Source: Polychytrium aggregatum (lineage: Eukaryota; Chytridiomycota; Chytridiomycetes; Polychytriales). From it: a stretch of DNA of 64,000 nt. The translations under genes and the position numbers were made by a program. The first letter of the stretch is position 1; every line of letters begins with the position of its first letter. This document shows positions 48,892 through 58,539 of this stretch, piece by piece. The DNA is taken from NCBI RefSeq assembly GCF_025602895.1, contig NW_026516258.1:241289-305288 (forward strand). Direction: 5' to 3'. The notes under the pieces were generated by a model. The model made no database searches and was not told the origin of the DNA. It worked only from the letters and a program-made list of their open reading frames with translations.

Positions 48892-49682
48892 TGTTAGAGT
48901 CCAAAGGGGACTCAACGGCAAAGGAAGAAGTGAGCTCGAAGTGAGCTCAGGGAAAGCAAGGGTAAAGTCCGAAGTGGACTCGGAGAGGGAGCGAGGGAAG
49001 CAAAGATCCGTTCAAGATAAGACTTGTCTCGAAATGAGACGTGAGGAACACTCAGAGAATAAAGTAGAAGGCACTTTATTTAGTCCTATTTTGAACGCTG
49101 AGGTTCGACTACACATCGCGGGGGTCAGGCTATTTATAGACAAGTCCGGACTTGGCAGCGAAGGGCGGCCAAGGGAGGGAAAAGTGGGCGATCGAGCGGG
49201 GCGAAGGGGGCGATGCACGAGCGAGGGCCGAGAAGGACCACCGAGACAGGCAGAGAACCAAAGCGAGAGAGGCGCAAGCAAAAGCGAAGCACCTGGCAGG
49301 AGAAACGTGCAAAGGCGAAGCAATGTGACTCAACATCCACGAAGCGGATTGGTCAAGTATAAGGTTGGGGCAAATGCATGCGAGATGAACAAGAGATCGG
49401 GGCGGTCAGGCAGGTCATGAGTCACCGGTGGGGGGACACATGACCGGCAGCCGAATTGCAACCAATCGCAGCAAGGCGCGTGCACAAACAAACCGGCGCG
49501 TGCGAAGAAGACAAAGGAAGCGGAGCAGCGCGGGAAAACGGAAGTGCGGAATGGGCGGAAAAGACAGGCAAAAGGCGGAAAATTGGAGGGGAACTGCAAG
49601 GCTACACACAAACAAACAGAAAGGCAAAAGAACAGCCAAGTGTGCAGTCAAAGTGGAGAACAAGCAGGAGCTATCCCTAACA
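48892..49682 (-). repeat. E dimer, 5'-most LTR (791 bp)
   Basis: Minus strand TGTTAGGGATAGC to CTCTAACA; right flank GAAGG (49683-49687) and then G piece 4. Confidence 0.94.
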
Positions 49683-51214
49683 GAAGGAGTTCTTGGTGCA
49701 TTTGAGTGAGTCTGGGGTCTCCCTCCTTGGGAACGTACTCGGAGCGGCGGGAAAGAATGCCAGGCTTCCCGGAGTGCTTCCCCGGGCGGTACCTTATGAC
49801 GAAATTGAAATCCGCTAGGGTTTGGCTCCAGCGGGCCTGTCGTCGATTTAGCTTCTTGGTCGTCATGAAACATTCAAGGTTACGATGATCGCAGAAAATT
49901 TGGATCTTCTCTTCTGTGGCTAGGAGGAAATGCCTCCAGTCTTGGAAAGCTTGATCAATTGCCAACAACTCTTTGTCGTGGATATCGTAGTTCACTTCAG
50001 CGCTTGTCAACTGTCTTGACAGGAAAGCGATTGGGCGCCAGTTTCCTTCATCGTCCGGCTGGGACAAAACTGCGCCGAGTGCAAAGTCGGACGCATCTGT
50101 TTCCACGATGCATTTTCGGGCCGGGTCGAAATGAGCGAGCACCTTCTCTGTCGAGAAAAGGTCTTTGATGGCTTTGAAGGCGTGTTCTTGCTCGCTATTC
50201 CATGCGAAAATCACGTTGTTTTGGAGGAGTTTGGTGAGTGGAATGCAGAGTTTCCCATACTCCGGAAGGAAACGCCTATAAAAATTTGCAAACCCAAGGA
50301 AGCTCCGAACGTCCGACGTTGATTTTGGCGTCTCCCATTCCATGACGCTTTTTATCTTGATTGGATCCATCTTGATCCCTTCTGATGAAATAATGTATCC
50401 CAGGAAGGCTATCTCTTGGGTATTAAATTCGCATTTTGAGGGCTTGACCACTAATTGGTGGTCTCGAAGGCGTTGGAGGACCTGCTTGACGTATTGCGTG
50501 TGTTCATCGTGGGAATTCGAAAATATCAAAACGTCATTAACATATATGACAACAAACTTGTCAAGGAAATCCCTGAAAATGTCGTGCATGAAATGTTGAA
50601 AAGCCGCTGGGGCGTTTGCCAGCCCAAAACTAACGACGTTTTATTCGAAAAGCCCAAATCGTGTTCTGAACGCCGTCTTCCATTCGTCGCCTTTCCTGAT
50701 TCTTAGCATGTGGTAAGCGTTGGGTAGATCCAGTCGGGAGAAGTGTTTAGCTTCGGAGAGCCGGTTCAATAAGTCTTGCAGAAGCGGAAGGGGGTACCGG
50801 TTCTTGATAGTAATGTTGTTCAATCCTCTGTATTCTACGCATAGGCGGAGTTCTCCGTTCGGCTTGGGAATGAAATAACAAAGGGCTCCGGCGGGTGAAC
50901 GGGACGGCGATATCCAGCCTTTCTTGAGGGCTGAGGTGATGTACTCCTCTAGAGCCCTGTGCTCTTGTGGTGAGAGTGAATAAATGGGTCCAAATGGTGG
51001 TGATTTCCCAGGCTCCAATTCAATTGGTAAATCATAGGGTCGCGAAGGTGGGAGGGAGTCTGGCAATGTTGACGCTCTCTCTAGGTCAAAAACGTCGGAA
51101 TACACTTGTAATTCGATCGGAATGTCGGCGGGCGTATTTGTTTTGATAGGATGTGTGCGGGAGCACCGTATCTTAACCGAACTGCCTGCCACCATATCCA
51201 CGAACACAACATGG
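49683..51214 (-). pseudogene. Pol of G, piece 4: RT and RNase H
   Basis: Minus strand from [13 protein letters not shown] through RT ([27 protein letters not shown]) and RNase H ([25 protein letters not shown]) to QMHQELL at the E dimer. Two lesions: an in-frame TAA at 50641-50643 where relatives have Tyr (FEY), and YVND in place of YVDD/YLDD, which loses the first catalytic aspartate pair member. The protease and everything upstream are absent, because the sequence switches to an E LTR at 51215. Confidence 0.88.
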
Positions 51215-51891
51215 TGTTAGAGTCCAAAGGGGCCTCAACGGCCAAAGAAGAAGTGAGCTCGAAGTGAGCTCAGGGAAAGCAAGGGTAAAGTCCGAAGTGG
51301 ACTCGGAGAGGGAGCGAGGGAAGCAAAGATCCGTTCAAGATAAGACTAGTCTCGAAATGCGACGTGAGGAACACTCAGAGAATAAAGTAGAAGGCACTTT
51401 ATTTAGTCCTATTTTGAACGCTGAGGTTCGACTACACATCGCGGGGGTCAGGCTATTTATAGACAAGTCCGGACTTGGCAGCGAAGGGCGGCCAAGGGAG
51501 GGAAAAGTGGGCGATCGAGTAGGGTGAAGGGGGCGATGCACGAACGAGGGCCGAGAAGGACCACCGAGACAGGCAGAGAACCAAAGCGAGAGAGGCGCAA
51601 GCAAGAGCGAAGCACCAGGCAGGTCATGAGTCACCGGTGGGGGGACACATGACCGGCAGCCGAATTGCAACCAATCGCAGCGAAGCGCGTGCACAAACAA
51701 ACCGGCGCGTGCGAAGAAGACAAAGGAAGCGGAGCAGCGCGGGAAAACGGAAGTGCGGAAGGAGCGGAAAAGACAGGCAAAAGGCGGAAAATCGGAGGGG
51801 AACTGCAAGGCTACACACAAACAAACAGAAAGGCAAAAGAACAGCCAAGTGGGCAGTCAAAGTGGAGAACAAGCAGGAGCTATCCATAACA
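51215..51891 (-). repeat. E family LTR with a 114-bp internal deletion
   Basis: 677 bp with E LTR ends (TGTTATGGATAGC to CTCTAACA on the minus strand). Relative to other copies about 114 bp is missing between two GGCAGG repeats near 51618. Flanks do not match (CATGG left, CCACC right), so it is not a simple solo-LTR insertion. It shares the CTAGTC variant with the E1 5' LTR. Confidence 0.85.
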
Positions 51892-52567
51892 CCACCACGA
51901 ACACGGTTACAGGCGAGCAAACCGCCGAACTCTTCCTCTCCCACATCTTCCGCTTGCATGGTTGTCCCCGGTCTATCGTTTCGGACCGAGGAACTCAGTT
52001 CACTTCGGCCTTCTGGAGGCGCTTCAATGAGCTTCTGAAGACGAAGATCTCCCTTTCTTCTGCCTTCCGCCCCGAGACCGACGGTTCGACCGAGGTTCTC
52101 AACCAGGTCATCGAGCAGTATTTGCGTATCCATTGCAATTACCTGCAAGACGACTGGACCCTTCACCTTCCCCTTGCCGAGTTCACTTACAACAACTCGG
52201 AAAACACCTCCACTGGCATGACTCCCTTCTTTGCAGTCCATGGCCATCACCCCATTTTTGATCCCTCCATCATCCGTGATCCCTCTGTTGTGCCCTCTGC
52301 CGAAGAACGTGTCGACCGACTTCAGACCGTTCTCGAGGATCTCAAGGCCAACCTCCGGGTTGCCCAAGAGTTCTACACTGTGCAGGCCAACAAATCCCGT
52401 TTCCCCACTCCCGACATCTCCGTTGGCGACCTCGTTTTTCTTGATCGTCGCCACATCCGCACCCTTCGTCCCTCCAACAAGCTTGATCAGAAAAAGCTTG
52501 GCCCCTTTAAAGTTCTTCGCCGCATCAACCCCGTTGCCTTTGAGCTTAAACTCCCTTCCACACTCAA
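51892..52567 (+). pseudogene. E family integrase fragment
   Basis: About 225 codons from TVTGEQTAELF through the integrase core (VSDRGTQFTS, DGSTEVLNQV, FTYNNSENTS) and linker (VGDLVFLDRRHIR, LGPFKVLRRINPVAFELKLP) to the I2 LTR. The frame is clean. Left of it stands an E LTR in the opposite orientation, right of it I2, so it is an orphan piece of an E element whose other parts are displaced. Confidence 0.88.
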
Positions 52568-53032
52568 TGTCACAGTTCCCTCTGCCCGCTTGGCTGCACC
52601 GTCGCACTTGTGTCACTGTTTGCGTTGCACACTTTCTTTTTCCTTTGTCCTGCGACGCCTTTCCTTTCTCCTTGCTCTCATGTTGCACACGCCGCTCTGT
52701 GTTCCCTGCATTTGTCATCGCTATGCATTAGTCAAACGCTGTGTCACCCGCATTTGTCAGCCACCGAGCATTTGTCAGACTTTCACATGTTTCTCCGGTT
52801 AGCCGCTGCTGCCTGGCTGCTGTCCCGGCGCCTCCGCTGCTTCGCCCCCGCTGCGGCAGGCTTCGCCTCCGGGACCGCCAGACAGATAAATAGCCCGCCT
52901 TCGCCCGCTCATGTTTCTGGTCATCACCTTCGACCCCAAAGACACTTGACTCTAGATCCTAGCCTCGCTAAGATCAATAAAACCCTTCTCTATCTTCTTC
53001 TTTTGACTTCCTCTTGATCCCGTGATCTGACA
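52568..53032 (+). repeat. 5' LTR of I2 (465 bp)
   Basis: TGTCACAGTTCC to GATCTGACA. Shares CACATGTTTC and CCCAAAGACAC with the I1 5' LTR. TATA candidate GATAAATAG near 52885. Confidence 0.94.
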
Positions 53033-54090
53033 TGGTAGCATCGGACGATCCCGCTGTCAATGCCTGCCTCCAGGCCCTTGAGCAACTCTCGCTCGAGGAC
53101 CGCGCCTTGGTCCTCTCCGCCCTGACCGCCCAGCCGAATCTCCCCACGGTCCCTCCCGGTTTCAAGCGTCCCAAGATCCCGCTCCCCGACGCCTTCACTG
53201 GCGAGCGTAAGGCTGCTGTCGTTGACGAGTTTGTCTTCTCAATGACCGAGTACATTGCCTTTCACAGTCTCGATGACGCCACCGCTGTCGCCACCGTCGC
53301 CATGAACCTCAAGGGCAAGGCCAAGACCTGGTGGCGCCTCTGGTCCCAGGGCAAGCAACTCGACAACCTGACCCCGGCCGCCGTCCTGTCCCTCGTCCGC
53401 GACACCTTCCTTCCGGCCACCTCGCTGCGCACCACCGAGGATGAGTTCGAAGCACTGCGCCACACCGGCTCCGTCGAGCAGTTCAACTCTCGCTTCCGCG
53501 ATCTCCTCCTCGAGCTGCCCCACCTCAGCAACAACCGCCAGAACCTGCAGCGCTACCTCACCAAGCTCAAGCACAGGCTGCGCATCGAAGTCGAATGGAA
53601 GCTTGACTCCAACACAGCCACCCTCGAAGATGCCATGGCCCTCGCCGAGCGATACGAGTCCATCATGGGTCAATCGCAATTCCTGATGCAGCAGCCAGCT
53701 CGCACTCCGTTCCGCGACCAACCCTTCCGCGAGCTCCAGTTCCAGCGACCTCCTCTCTTCCGCGCTCCACCAGGCCAGCCGCAGTTCCGCCCAATGGTCC
53801 GTCCTCCTCGTCCCGCCTTCCAGCCAACCCAGCCTCCCGCACGTGACCCCAGCGCCATGGACCTCGACAACGTCGACATGCGCCCGATCAAGAAGCTCAC
53901 CGACCGCGAGAAGGAGTACCTCCGCCGTAACGGAGGCTGCTTCCGCTGCCGCAAGTTCGGCCACATCGCCTCGCAGTGTCCCTTGAACCAGCCCCGCATC
54001 AACGCCATCGTCGAGACCGCCGACCAGGCCACCTTCTACGAAGATCAGGGAAACGACGAGGCGGCAACCCCTGGATCCTACGACCTCTGA
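53032..54090 (+). CDS. gag: Gag of I2
   Basis: 352 residues, reading the same as I1 gag as far as I can see. The A of the ATG is the last base of the LTR. Capsid region and zinc knuckle CFRCRKFGHIASQC intact. The frame overlaps pol from the slippery site to the stop at 54088-54090. Confidence 0.94.
   Translation: MVASDDPAVNACLQALEQLSLEDRALVLSALTAQPNLPTVPPGFKRPKIPLPDAFTGERKAAVVDEFVFSMTEYIAFHSLDDATAVATVAMNLKGKAKTWWRLWSQGKQLDNLTPAAVLSLVRDTFLPATSLRTTEDEFEALRHTGSVEQFNSRFRDLLLELPHLSNNRQNLQRYLTKLKHRLRIEVEWKLDSNTATLEDAMALAERYESIMGQSQFLMQQPARTPFRDQPFRELQFQRPPLFRAPPGQPQFRPMVRPPRPAFQPTQPPARDPSAMDLDNVDMRPIKKLTDREKEYLRRNGGCFRCRKFGHIASQCPLNQPRINAIVETADQATFYEDQGNDEAATPGSYDL
53033..53045 (+). promoter_or_regulatory. 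tRNA-type primer-binding site of I2
   Basis: TGGTAGCATCGGA directly at the LTR end and inside the gag coding region (codons 1-5). Confidence 0.8.
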
Positions 54091-54111
54091 AGGACCCGGC
54101 GAGTTGCCGCC
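54048..54111 (+). promoter_or_regulatory. -1 ribosomal frameshift signal, gag/pol of I2
   Basis: GGGAAAC (54048-54054) in phase as G GGA AAC, 5-nt spacer, stem GGCGGCAAC (54060-54068) with GTTGCCGCC (54103-54111). The 34-nt loop contains the gag stop. Confidence 0.8.
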
Positions 54112-57100
54112 ATCCGACTCCAACCCCCGACGCTGAACTATTGACTCTCGCCACCGGACCTCACCTGATCAACTCTCTCATCGACGAACCCCACCGCATT
54201 GCCGCCAACCACGGCAAGGGACTGCTTGTGATCGACGCCACCCTCAACGGCTCCCCGATCACCGTCCTCATCGACCCTGGTGCGACCAACTCGCACATCT
54301 CCGAGACCCTCGCCTCGACCCTCGACCTTCGAACCAAGACCACCGCCAACGCCGTCACGATGCCCAACGGCAAGTCCTTCCCGTCCTCCGTCACCGATCC
54401 CGTCGACCTCACCATCCACGACTACCACGCCCGCATCAACCTCTTCACCGCGCCACTCACCTGGGACGTCATCCTCGGCAAGAACTGGCTCGACCAGACC
54501 AACCCCGAGATCGACTGGCCCTCCAACCGAATCAAGTTCTCGATCGACGGGAAGCACCACACTTGGATGGCATCGCGACCCGACACCGGAATGCCACTCA
54601 CGACCCTCGAACTCCGATCCCAGTACCACATGTCGACCCAGCAGATCAACGCACTCGCCTCGACTCCCGGCGCCGTGTATGTTTGTACTCTGAGCAGTGA
54701 CTTGAATACAGTTGCTGTTGAACCCTACGACCCCGTTGCCCAACTCGCCCGTGTCCTCGAACCACTGACCCCCGAACACCGATCCATCATCGCAAAGTAC
54801 CGCGATGCCTTCAACGAACTCAAGGAACTCCCGCCTCACCGACCCGGCATCGACATGAACATCCGACTCGACGACTCTGCCAAGTCAACTTGGTCGTCGC
54901 TCTACCAAATGTCGGCCGAAGAACTCGCTCGTCTCAAAGACGAACTCGACCGACTGCTCCGAATCGGCCACATCCGCAAGTCCGTCTCGCCCTTCGGCGC
55001 ACCGATCTTCTGGGTCAAGCAGGGCGACAAGTTCCGACTCGTCTTTGACTTCCGCGCCCTCAACAAGATCACCGTCAAGGACCGCACCGCGCTGCCCAAC
55101 ATGCGCGAGATCATCGACCGCCTGTCCAAGTGCCGTGTCTTCTCCAAGCTCGACTTGCAACGCGGATTCCACCAGATCCGCATCGCCGACGCCGACACCC
55201 CCAAGACGGCCTTCAGGACCAAGTACGGCCACTTTGAGTGGCTTGTGATGCCCTTCGGCCTCGCCAACAGTCCCTCCGTGTTCCAAGCCGCGATGAACGA
55301 CATCTTCCGCGAGTTCATCGACGACTTTGTGTTTGTCTACATCGACGACATCCTGATCGCATCCGAGGACGAGGACCAGCACATCCGCCACATCGAACTG
55401 GTCCTCGACAAGATCCACCGACACGGCTTCAAGATCCGACCCGAGAAGTGTTCGTTCTTCAACTCGACCGTCACCTATCTCGGCTTCATCATCGACGAAG
55501 GACGCATCCAAGTGCATCCCTCGCGCATCGACGCCATCAAGAACTACCCGCGACCAACAACCGAACACGAACTCCGCAGCTTCCTCGGCTTGACCAACAC
55601 CATCATGAGCTTTGTCCCCGGCTACGCTGCCCTCGCCGGTCCGCTCTCGACGCTGATCACCACCCGCTCAGCCAACTCGACCAAGTCCGTCGTCTGGGAC
55701 GACAACGCCATCGCCGCCTTCGAGCAGCTCAAGTTGCTCTCGCCTCAGTCGCTGCACATGGTCAACCCGGACAAGGACATTCACCTCTTCACCGACTGGT
55801 CCGAGTCAAGCGCATCGATTGGTGGATGGATCGGCCAGGACATGGACGGATCCGGCACAGTGCGCCCCATCGCCTTCAACTCGCAGAAACTGCACGGATC
55901 CGAGCTCAACTACTCGCCCTACAACGGCGAGTTGCTGTCGATCACCCGCCACCTCGACAAGTTCAAGAACTACCTCGTCGGCCGCAAAGTCTTCCTCCAC
56001 ACCGACCAGAAGGCGCTCAAGCACATCCTCGACTCCAAGACCCTCAACAAGCGCCAACAGCGAGCCATCGACACGATGCTGGACTTTGACCTCGAGATCC
56101 AGTGGATCCCCGGCTCGTGGAACAAGGTCGCCGACGTGCTCTCGCGCACACCGACAGCCATCTCCAAGGCCGTCCAAGTCTCGATCATCAACGCCATTGT
56201 CAACTTCGGACCCTCGCCCGACGATCTCTTGGACACCATCCGCACTCAGTACAGCTCCGACCCAATCCTGTCAGCACTGATCTCGGCCCTCCGCGACAAC
56301 TCGACCGACGGACTCAAGCCGTGGATGAAGGCACAGCTGCACCGCTTCTCACTTCGAAACGGGATGCTCTACTTCGACTTGACCCGCATCTGCATCCCCG
56401 GCAAGGACCTCCGCATCTCGATCATCAAGGACCACCACGACTCTGTCTGTGCAGCTCACCCCGGCACCAACACGCTCTACAAGGCCATCTCAACCCACTA
56501 CTACTGGCCCGCCATGTCCAAGGACATTGCCGAGTGGGTCTCGCACTGCGACATCTGCCAGCGAGCCAAGATCCGACGACAACAAGCATACGGCCACTTC
56601 TCCCGGATCCCTGTGGCCACCCGCAAGATGGACACTGTCGCCCTCGACTTCATCCTCGGACTCCCGCCAGTCACGGACTCACTCTCGGGCCGCACCTTCA
56701 ACTCGATCACGATCTTTGTCGACTCCCTCACCAAGTACGTCGTCCTGGTCCCCGGCAACAAGACCGACTCGGCCGAAGACGTCGCCCGCCAGTACTTCCG
56801 CGATGTCTTTGTGCACTTTGGACTCGCCGGCACTTTCATCTCCGATCACGACACACGCTTCCGGTCGGCCTTCTGGACAGGACTTAACGCTCTGCTCAAG
56901 ACCGAACTCCGGATCGCCTTTGCCCACCACCACGAGGCCGCCGGACAAGTCGAACGCTTTGTGGCAACCGTCGCCGAGGCCATCCGCTGTTCGACTCTGG
57001 CCCTCGGCTCCCGCTGGATCGATCAAGTGCCATACATCCAGTTCGCACTCAACTCACACAACTCAGCATCGACTGGACATTCGCCCTTCTTCCTGATGCA

Positions 57101-57785
57101 CGGTCAGCATCCTCGCACCCCGGCCAACACCGACATCATCGCCGAGTCCAACCCCGCAGCACAGTCGATCGAGGAGATGCAAGCGACTCTGGACTTGGTC
57201 TCGGACAACATCGGCAAGGCCCAGGACCGGGCCCTGTACTACGCCAACCGACATCGACGGGATATCAGCTACGACATTGGCGACCAAGTCCTGATCGACA
57301 CGACCGCGTATCACTTCAGCACGGACGACGTCACACCCTCCAAGATGCGGATGCCGTACTTGGGACCCTTCAAGATCATCGAGAAGATCGGGACGACTGG
57401 ATATCGACATCGACTCCCGAGGACCCTCCGATTCACAACCGAACTCCCAGCTTCCGCCCTCGTCCCCTACAACACACCATCGACCGACCAACTTGTGTTT
57501 GACGAACCTGGACCCAACCACAACGACGAATCAGTGTTCGAAGCGATCATTGGACACAGGATCAACCGACGACGTCGACTTCCTGGATATCGACACGAGT
57601 TCCTACTCCGCTGGCAGGGATACGACCCATCCTACGACTCGTGGGCACCACTGGCCGAACTCTTGGATGGAGGACTCGCAGACATCCACGACTTCCTCAG
57701 CCGCAACCGCAACCTTCCGGAAATCGACACACTGATCGACCTTTGCCAAGCACAAGTGCAACGCAACTCGGGATCGAAAAATTGA
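54054..57785 (+). CDS. pol: Pol of I2: PR-RT-RNase H-IN-chromodomain
   Basis: 1243 residues from the slip site, uninterrupted. Same motifs as I1 (protease IDPGATNSHIS, RT YIDDILIAS, integrase CDICQRAK and ISDHDTRFRS, terminal chromodomain EAIIGHRINRRR to SYDSWAPL). I see only three differences from I1: CTLSS for CALSS, AKYRDAF for AKYHDAF and AKSTW for AKPTW. A G-rich tract (TGGGGGGGA, 57811-57819) precedes the 3' LTR. Confidence 0.95.
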   Translation, partial: RRGGNPWILRPLKDPASCRHPTPTPDAELLTLATGPHLINSLIDEPHRIAANHGKGLLVIDATLNGSPITVLIDPGATNSHISETLASTLDLRTKTTANAVTMPNGKSFPSSVTDPVDLTIHDYHARINLFTAPLTWDVILGKNWLDQTNPEIDWPSNRIKFSIDGKHHTWMASRPDTGMPLTTLELRSQYHMSTQQINALASTPGAVYVCTLSSDLNTVAVEPYDPVAQLARVLEPLTPEHRSIIAKYRDAFNELKELPPHRPGIDMNIRLDDSAKSTWSSLYQMSAEELARLKDELDRLLRIGHIRKSVSPFGAPIFWVKQGDKFRLVFDFRALNKITVKDRTALPNMREIIDRLSKCRVFSKLDLQRGFHQIRIADADTPKTAFRTKYGHFEWLVMPFGLANSPSVFQAAMNDIFREFIDDFVFVYIDDILIASEDEDQHIRHIELVLDKIHRHGFKIRPEKCSFFNSTVTYLGFIIDEGRIQVHPSRIDAIKNYPRPTTEHELRSFLGLTNTIMSFVPGYAALAGPLSTLITTRSANSTKSVVWDDNAIAAFEQLKLLSPQSLHMVNPDKDIHLFTDWSESSASIGGWIGQDMDGSGTVRPIAFNSQKLHGSELNYSPYNGELLSITRHLDKFKNYLVGRKVFLHTDQKALKHILDSKTLNKRQQRAIDTMLDFDLEIQWIPGSWNKVADVLSRTPTAISKAVQVSIINAIVNFGPSPDDLLDTIRTQYSSDPILSALISALRDNSTDGLKPWMKAQLHRFSLRNGMLYFDLTRICIPGKDLRISIIKDHHDSVCAAHPGTNTLYKAISTHYYWPAMSKDIAEWVSHCDICQRAKIRRQQAYGHFSRIPVATRKMDTVALDFILGLPPVTDSLSGRTFNSITIFVDSLTKYVVLVPGNKTDSAEDVARQYFRDVFVHFGLAGTFISDHDTRFRSAFWTGLNALLKTELRIAFAHHHEAAGQVERFVATVAEAIRCSTLALGSRWIDQVPYIQFALNSHNSASTGHSPFFLMHGQHPRTPANTDIIAESNPAAQSIEEMQATLDLVSDNIGKAQDRALYYANRHRRDISYDIGDQVLIDTTAYHFSTDDVTPSKMRMPYLGPFKIIEKIGTTGYRHRLPRTLRFTTELPASALVPYNTPSTDQLVFDEPGPNHNDESVFEAIIGHRINRRRRLPGYRHEFLLRWQGYDPSYDSWAPLAELLDGGLADIHDFLSRNRNLPEIDTLIDLCQAQVQRNSGSKN

Positions 57786-58215
57786 TGGTTTGACTTGAGC
57801 ACAATTTTTCTGGGGGGGATGTCACAGATCCCTCTGCCCGCTTGGCTGCACCGTCGCACTTGTGTCACTGTTTGCGTTGCACACTTTCTTTTTCCTTTGT
57901 CCTGCGACGCCTTTCCTTTCTCCTTGCTCTCATGTTGCACACGCCGCTCTGTGTTCCCTGCATTTGTCATCGCTATGCATTAGTCAAACGCTGTGTCACC
58001 CGCATTTGTCAGCCACCGAGCATTTGTCAGACTTTCATATGTTTCTCCGGTTAGCCGCTGCTGCCTGGCTGCTGTCCCGGCGCCTCCGCTGCTTCGCCCC
58101 CGCTGCGGCAGGCTTCGCCTCCGGGACCGCCAGACAGATAAATAGCCCGCCTTCGCCCGCTCATGTTTCTGGTCATCACCTTCGACCCCAGACACACTTG
58201 ACTCAAGATCCTAGC

Positions 58216-58539
58216 TGTCACGGACGGGCAGGGCTGGAGAGGACGGAACGGCGGGCGAGGCTCGAGCGAAGGCAGGACGGAAGCGAGGCGACGGCAGGGC
58301 GGAAGCAGGACGGGATCGGGGGGACGGGGACTGGAGACGGTCGTTTATTTGGCGAACGACGCAGGGCAAGGCGGAGAATACAGGTGATTCCTCTTGCTGG
58401 GCCTCTCGGGCGACGGGGATGGCGCCTTTTATAGTTTGGGCCCAGCAAGAGTCGGTGCGGGGAACCGGGTCGAGGTTCCCACGCTGCGTCGCTCAGTCTG
58501 CGTGCACGCGCTATGTGACGAACACGCCGGTTCGTCACA
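58216..58539 (-). repeat. 3' LTR of F (324 bp)
   Basis: Minus strand TGTGACGAACC to CCGTCCGTGACA; touches the pol stop. Confidence 0.95.

Larger units (their letters stand above)
38237..49682 (-). mobile_element. Tandem dimer of family E (LTR-internal-LTR-internal-LTR)
   Basis: Three E LTRs (38237-39028, 43858-44649, 48892-49682) alternate with two internal regions, and the whole array has one target duplication GAAGG (38232-38236 and 49683-49687). The central LTR is therefore shared by two E units. Both internal regions are defective: the left one by many single-base indels, the right one by a deletion and a few indels. Confidence 0.93.
17085..51214 (-). mobile_element. Element G, dispersed in four pieces by later insertions
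   Basis: A minus-strand chromovirus inserted in E1. From its 3' end: LTR 17085-17256, pol pieces 17257-17963, 25262-26082, 38175-38236 and 49683-51214. Each gap is one later insertion with a perfect 5-bp duplication (GTAGA, CCGTG, GAAGG), and the pieces join to one continuous pol. Its protease, gag and 5' LTR are missing to the right of 51214. A G LTR in the opposite orientation is at 63881-64000. Confidence 0.9.

Noticed and set aside
53033-53045. Naming the H/I primer as initiator Met tRNA
   Set aside because: TGGTAGC fits the start of known yeast iMet sites, but the following bases differ and no tRNA gene is in the window.
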